A stretch of 6,676 bases of DNA from Chitinophagaceae bacterium (GTDB taxonomy: Bacteria > Bacteroidota > Bacteroidia > Chitinophagales > Chitinophagaceae): NCBI GenBank assembly GCA_018061385.1, contig JAGOUF010000135.1, positions 1-6,676 of the forward strand, read 5' to 3'. Positions 6,117 through 6,676 of the stretch are shown one piece after another. The first letter of the stretch is position 1. The number at the start of each line of letters is the position of its first letter. The notes below the pieces were generated by a model that made no database searches, was not told where the DNA came from, and was given only the letters and a program-made list of their open reading frames with translations. The translations under genes were made by a program, and so were the position numbers.

Positions 6117-6674
6117 TTATTTTTTCTTTGTGGCTTTAAAATTTCCGTTGGGTTGCATGAATGTAAGGGATTGAGTTTCGCCTTTATCATTTACCTCAAA
6201 TTGAACATAAAACCCAGCTGCTACTTTTATTGCAAATTTATTGTTGCCATTGGCTACCAATTCATAGTCTGGCTGACCGGGCACTAAAACATACAATGTT
6301 TTTTCGTTTTGTATATACACTTTCACCGTTTGTCCACCTAGTTCATATTCGCCAACATATTTCTTGAGTTCATCGTTGGTAACAGATTTTGCTTTTGCCG
6401 TTTTTACAAAATGTGTAGGATCTAAACCACCTTCTGTTGGCATTACAATTTCAGCAATATCACCAGCATCGTTGGTTGTAAAGTTTATTTTCAACGGGCT
6501 TTTATCTGTTGTATCTAATGGATCAATACCATTGTAATCAAAAGGTTCGAACACATCGTAATGATAATGACGCAACCACCATGTTTGTGATTGTGAATTA
6601 AGAATTAAAGAATCGTTTCTAACACTAAGATCAAAACTTCCATACCCTTTACTTGTATAAAGACCTTCATAATC
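6117..6674 (-). CDS. C-terminal part of a probable serine hydrolase with two DUF3471-like domains, truncated by window edge
   Basis: The reading frame runs off the right edge; 185 residues up to the TAA at 6117 are visible. The TTG at 6575 is internal, since the frame stays open beyond it. The visible part has two related beta-rich modules. The first (about 2-92) starts YEGLYTSKGYGSFDLSV and continues WWLRHYHYDVFEPFD, then FTTNDAGDIAEIVMP, the classic pattern of DUF3471, a domain commonly C-terminal to beta-lactamase/AmpC-like serine hydrolases. The second (about 101-185) repeats the plan: LKKYVGEYELGGQTVKVYI, YVQFEVNDKGETQSLTFMQ and a lysine-rich end. Such proteins are usually exported enzymes acting on peptides, esters or D-amino-acid compounds, but the catalytic SxxK domain and any signal peptide lie outside the window, so the enzyme class is inferred from the tail alone. 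A strong terminator follows the stop. Confidence 0.75.
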   Translation of the reverse strand, partial: DYEGLYTSKGYGSFDLSVRNDSLILNSQSQTWWLRHYHYDVFEPFDYNGIDPLDTTDKSPLKINFTTNDAGDIAEIVMPTEGGLDPTHFVKTAKAKSVTNDELKKYVGEYELGGQTVKVYIQNEKTLYVLVPGQPDYELVANGNNKFAIKVAAGFYVQFEVNDKGETQSLTFMQPNGNFKATKKK

Positions 6675-6676
6675 TT

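Noticed and set aside
5987..6287. Overlapping frames on both strands across the gap and the 3' end of the DUF3471 gene
   Set aside because: They cross the strong terminator hairpin and the repeat units, have no recognisable domain, and overlap the real gene in other frames.
1..6676. A mobile element, CRISPR array, defence island or toxin-antitoxin pair
   Set aside because: No transposase, integrase, regular repeat-spacer structure or recognisable toxin/antitoxin is present. Gene content is housekeeping-like and the gaps are at most about 205 bases.

Overview
The window looks like ordinary chromosome from an AT-rich member of the Bacteroidota, probably near Chitinophagaceae/Sphingobacteriia. 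This rests on low GC, A-rich translation starts without clear Shine-Dalgarno sites, a TAnnTTTG-type -7 element before fabD, the style of the proteins (a Bacteroidota-like PbpC and a serine hydrolase with DUF3471-type tails), and intergenic repeat remnants of a kind I associate with this phylum. The taxonomic placement is inference; no rRNA or other marker is present.

Layout, left to right: (1) the 3' part of a plus-strand gene for an arginyl/leucyl-tRNA--protein transferase-like (ATE C-terminal fold) protein, whose 5' end lies outside the window; (2) a 120-base convergent gap with a CACTAAGG-type repeat remnant; (3) a full-length minus-strand pbpC (bifunctional peptidoglycan glycosyltransferase/transpeptidase) that appears to start at TTG; (4) a divergent promoter gap; (5) plus-strand fabD, followed by a repeat-like segment that ends in a strong intrinsic terminator; (6) a minus-strand cluster, read right to left as a DAAO-type FAD oxidoreductase, a previously untracked 40-residue single-pass membrane protein whose ATG overlaps the oxidoreductase stop (TAATG), and an SSAT-like GNAT acetyltransferase; (7) a 205-base gap with two copies of a GTTsGTrAGGACAyrAACC element and a strong hairpin terminator; (8) the 3' part of a minus-strand gene with two DUF3471-like domains, probably the tail of a beta-lactamase-family serine hydrolase cut off by the right edge.

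Functionally the genes are mostly housekeeping: cell-wall polymerisation (PbpC), the malonyl-ACP supply for fatty-acid synthesis (FabD), possible N-terminal protein tagging (ATE-like), and small-molecule amine/amino-acid metabolism (oxidoreductase plus acetyltransferase). No mobile element, CRISPR array, RNA gene or defence system is visible, and I do not see a new multi-gene system. The items most worth a second look are the translationally coupled 40-residue membrane protein, the cysteine-poor ATE-like protein, and the dispersed-repeat candidates between genes.
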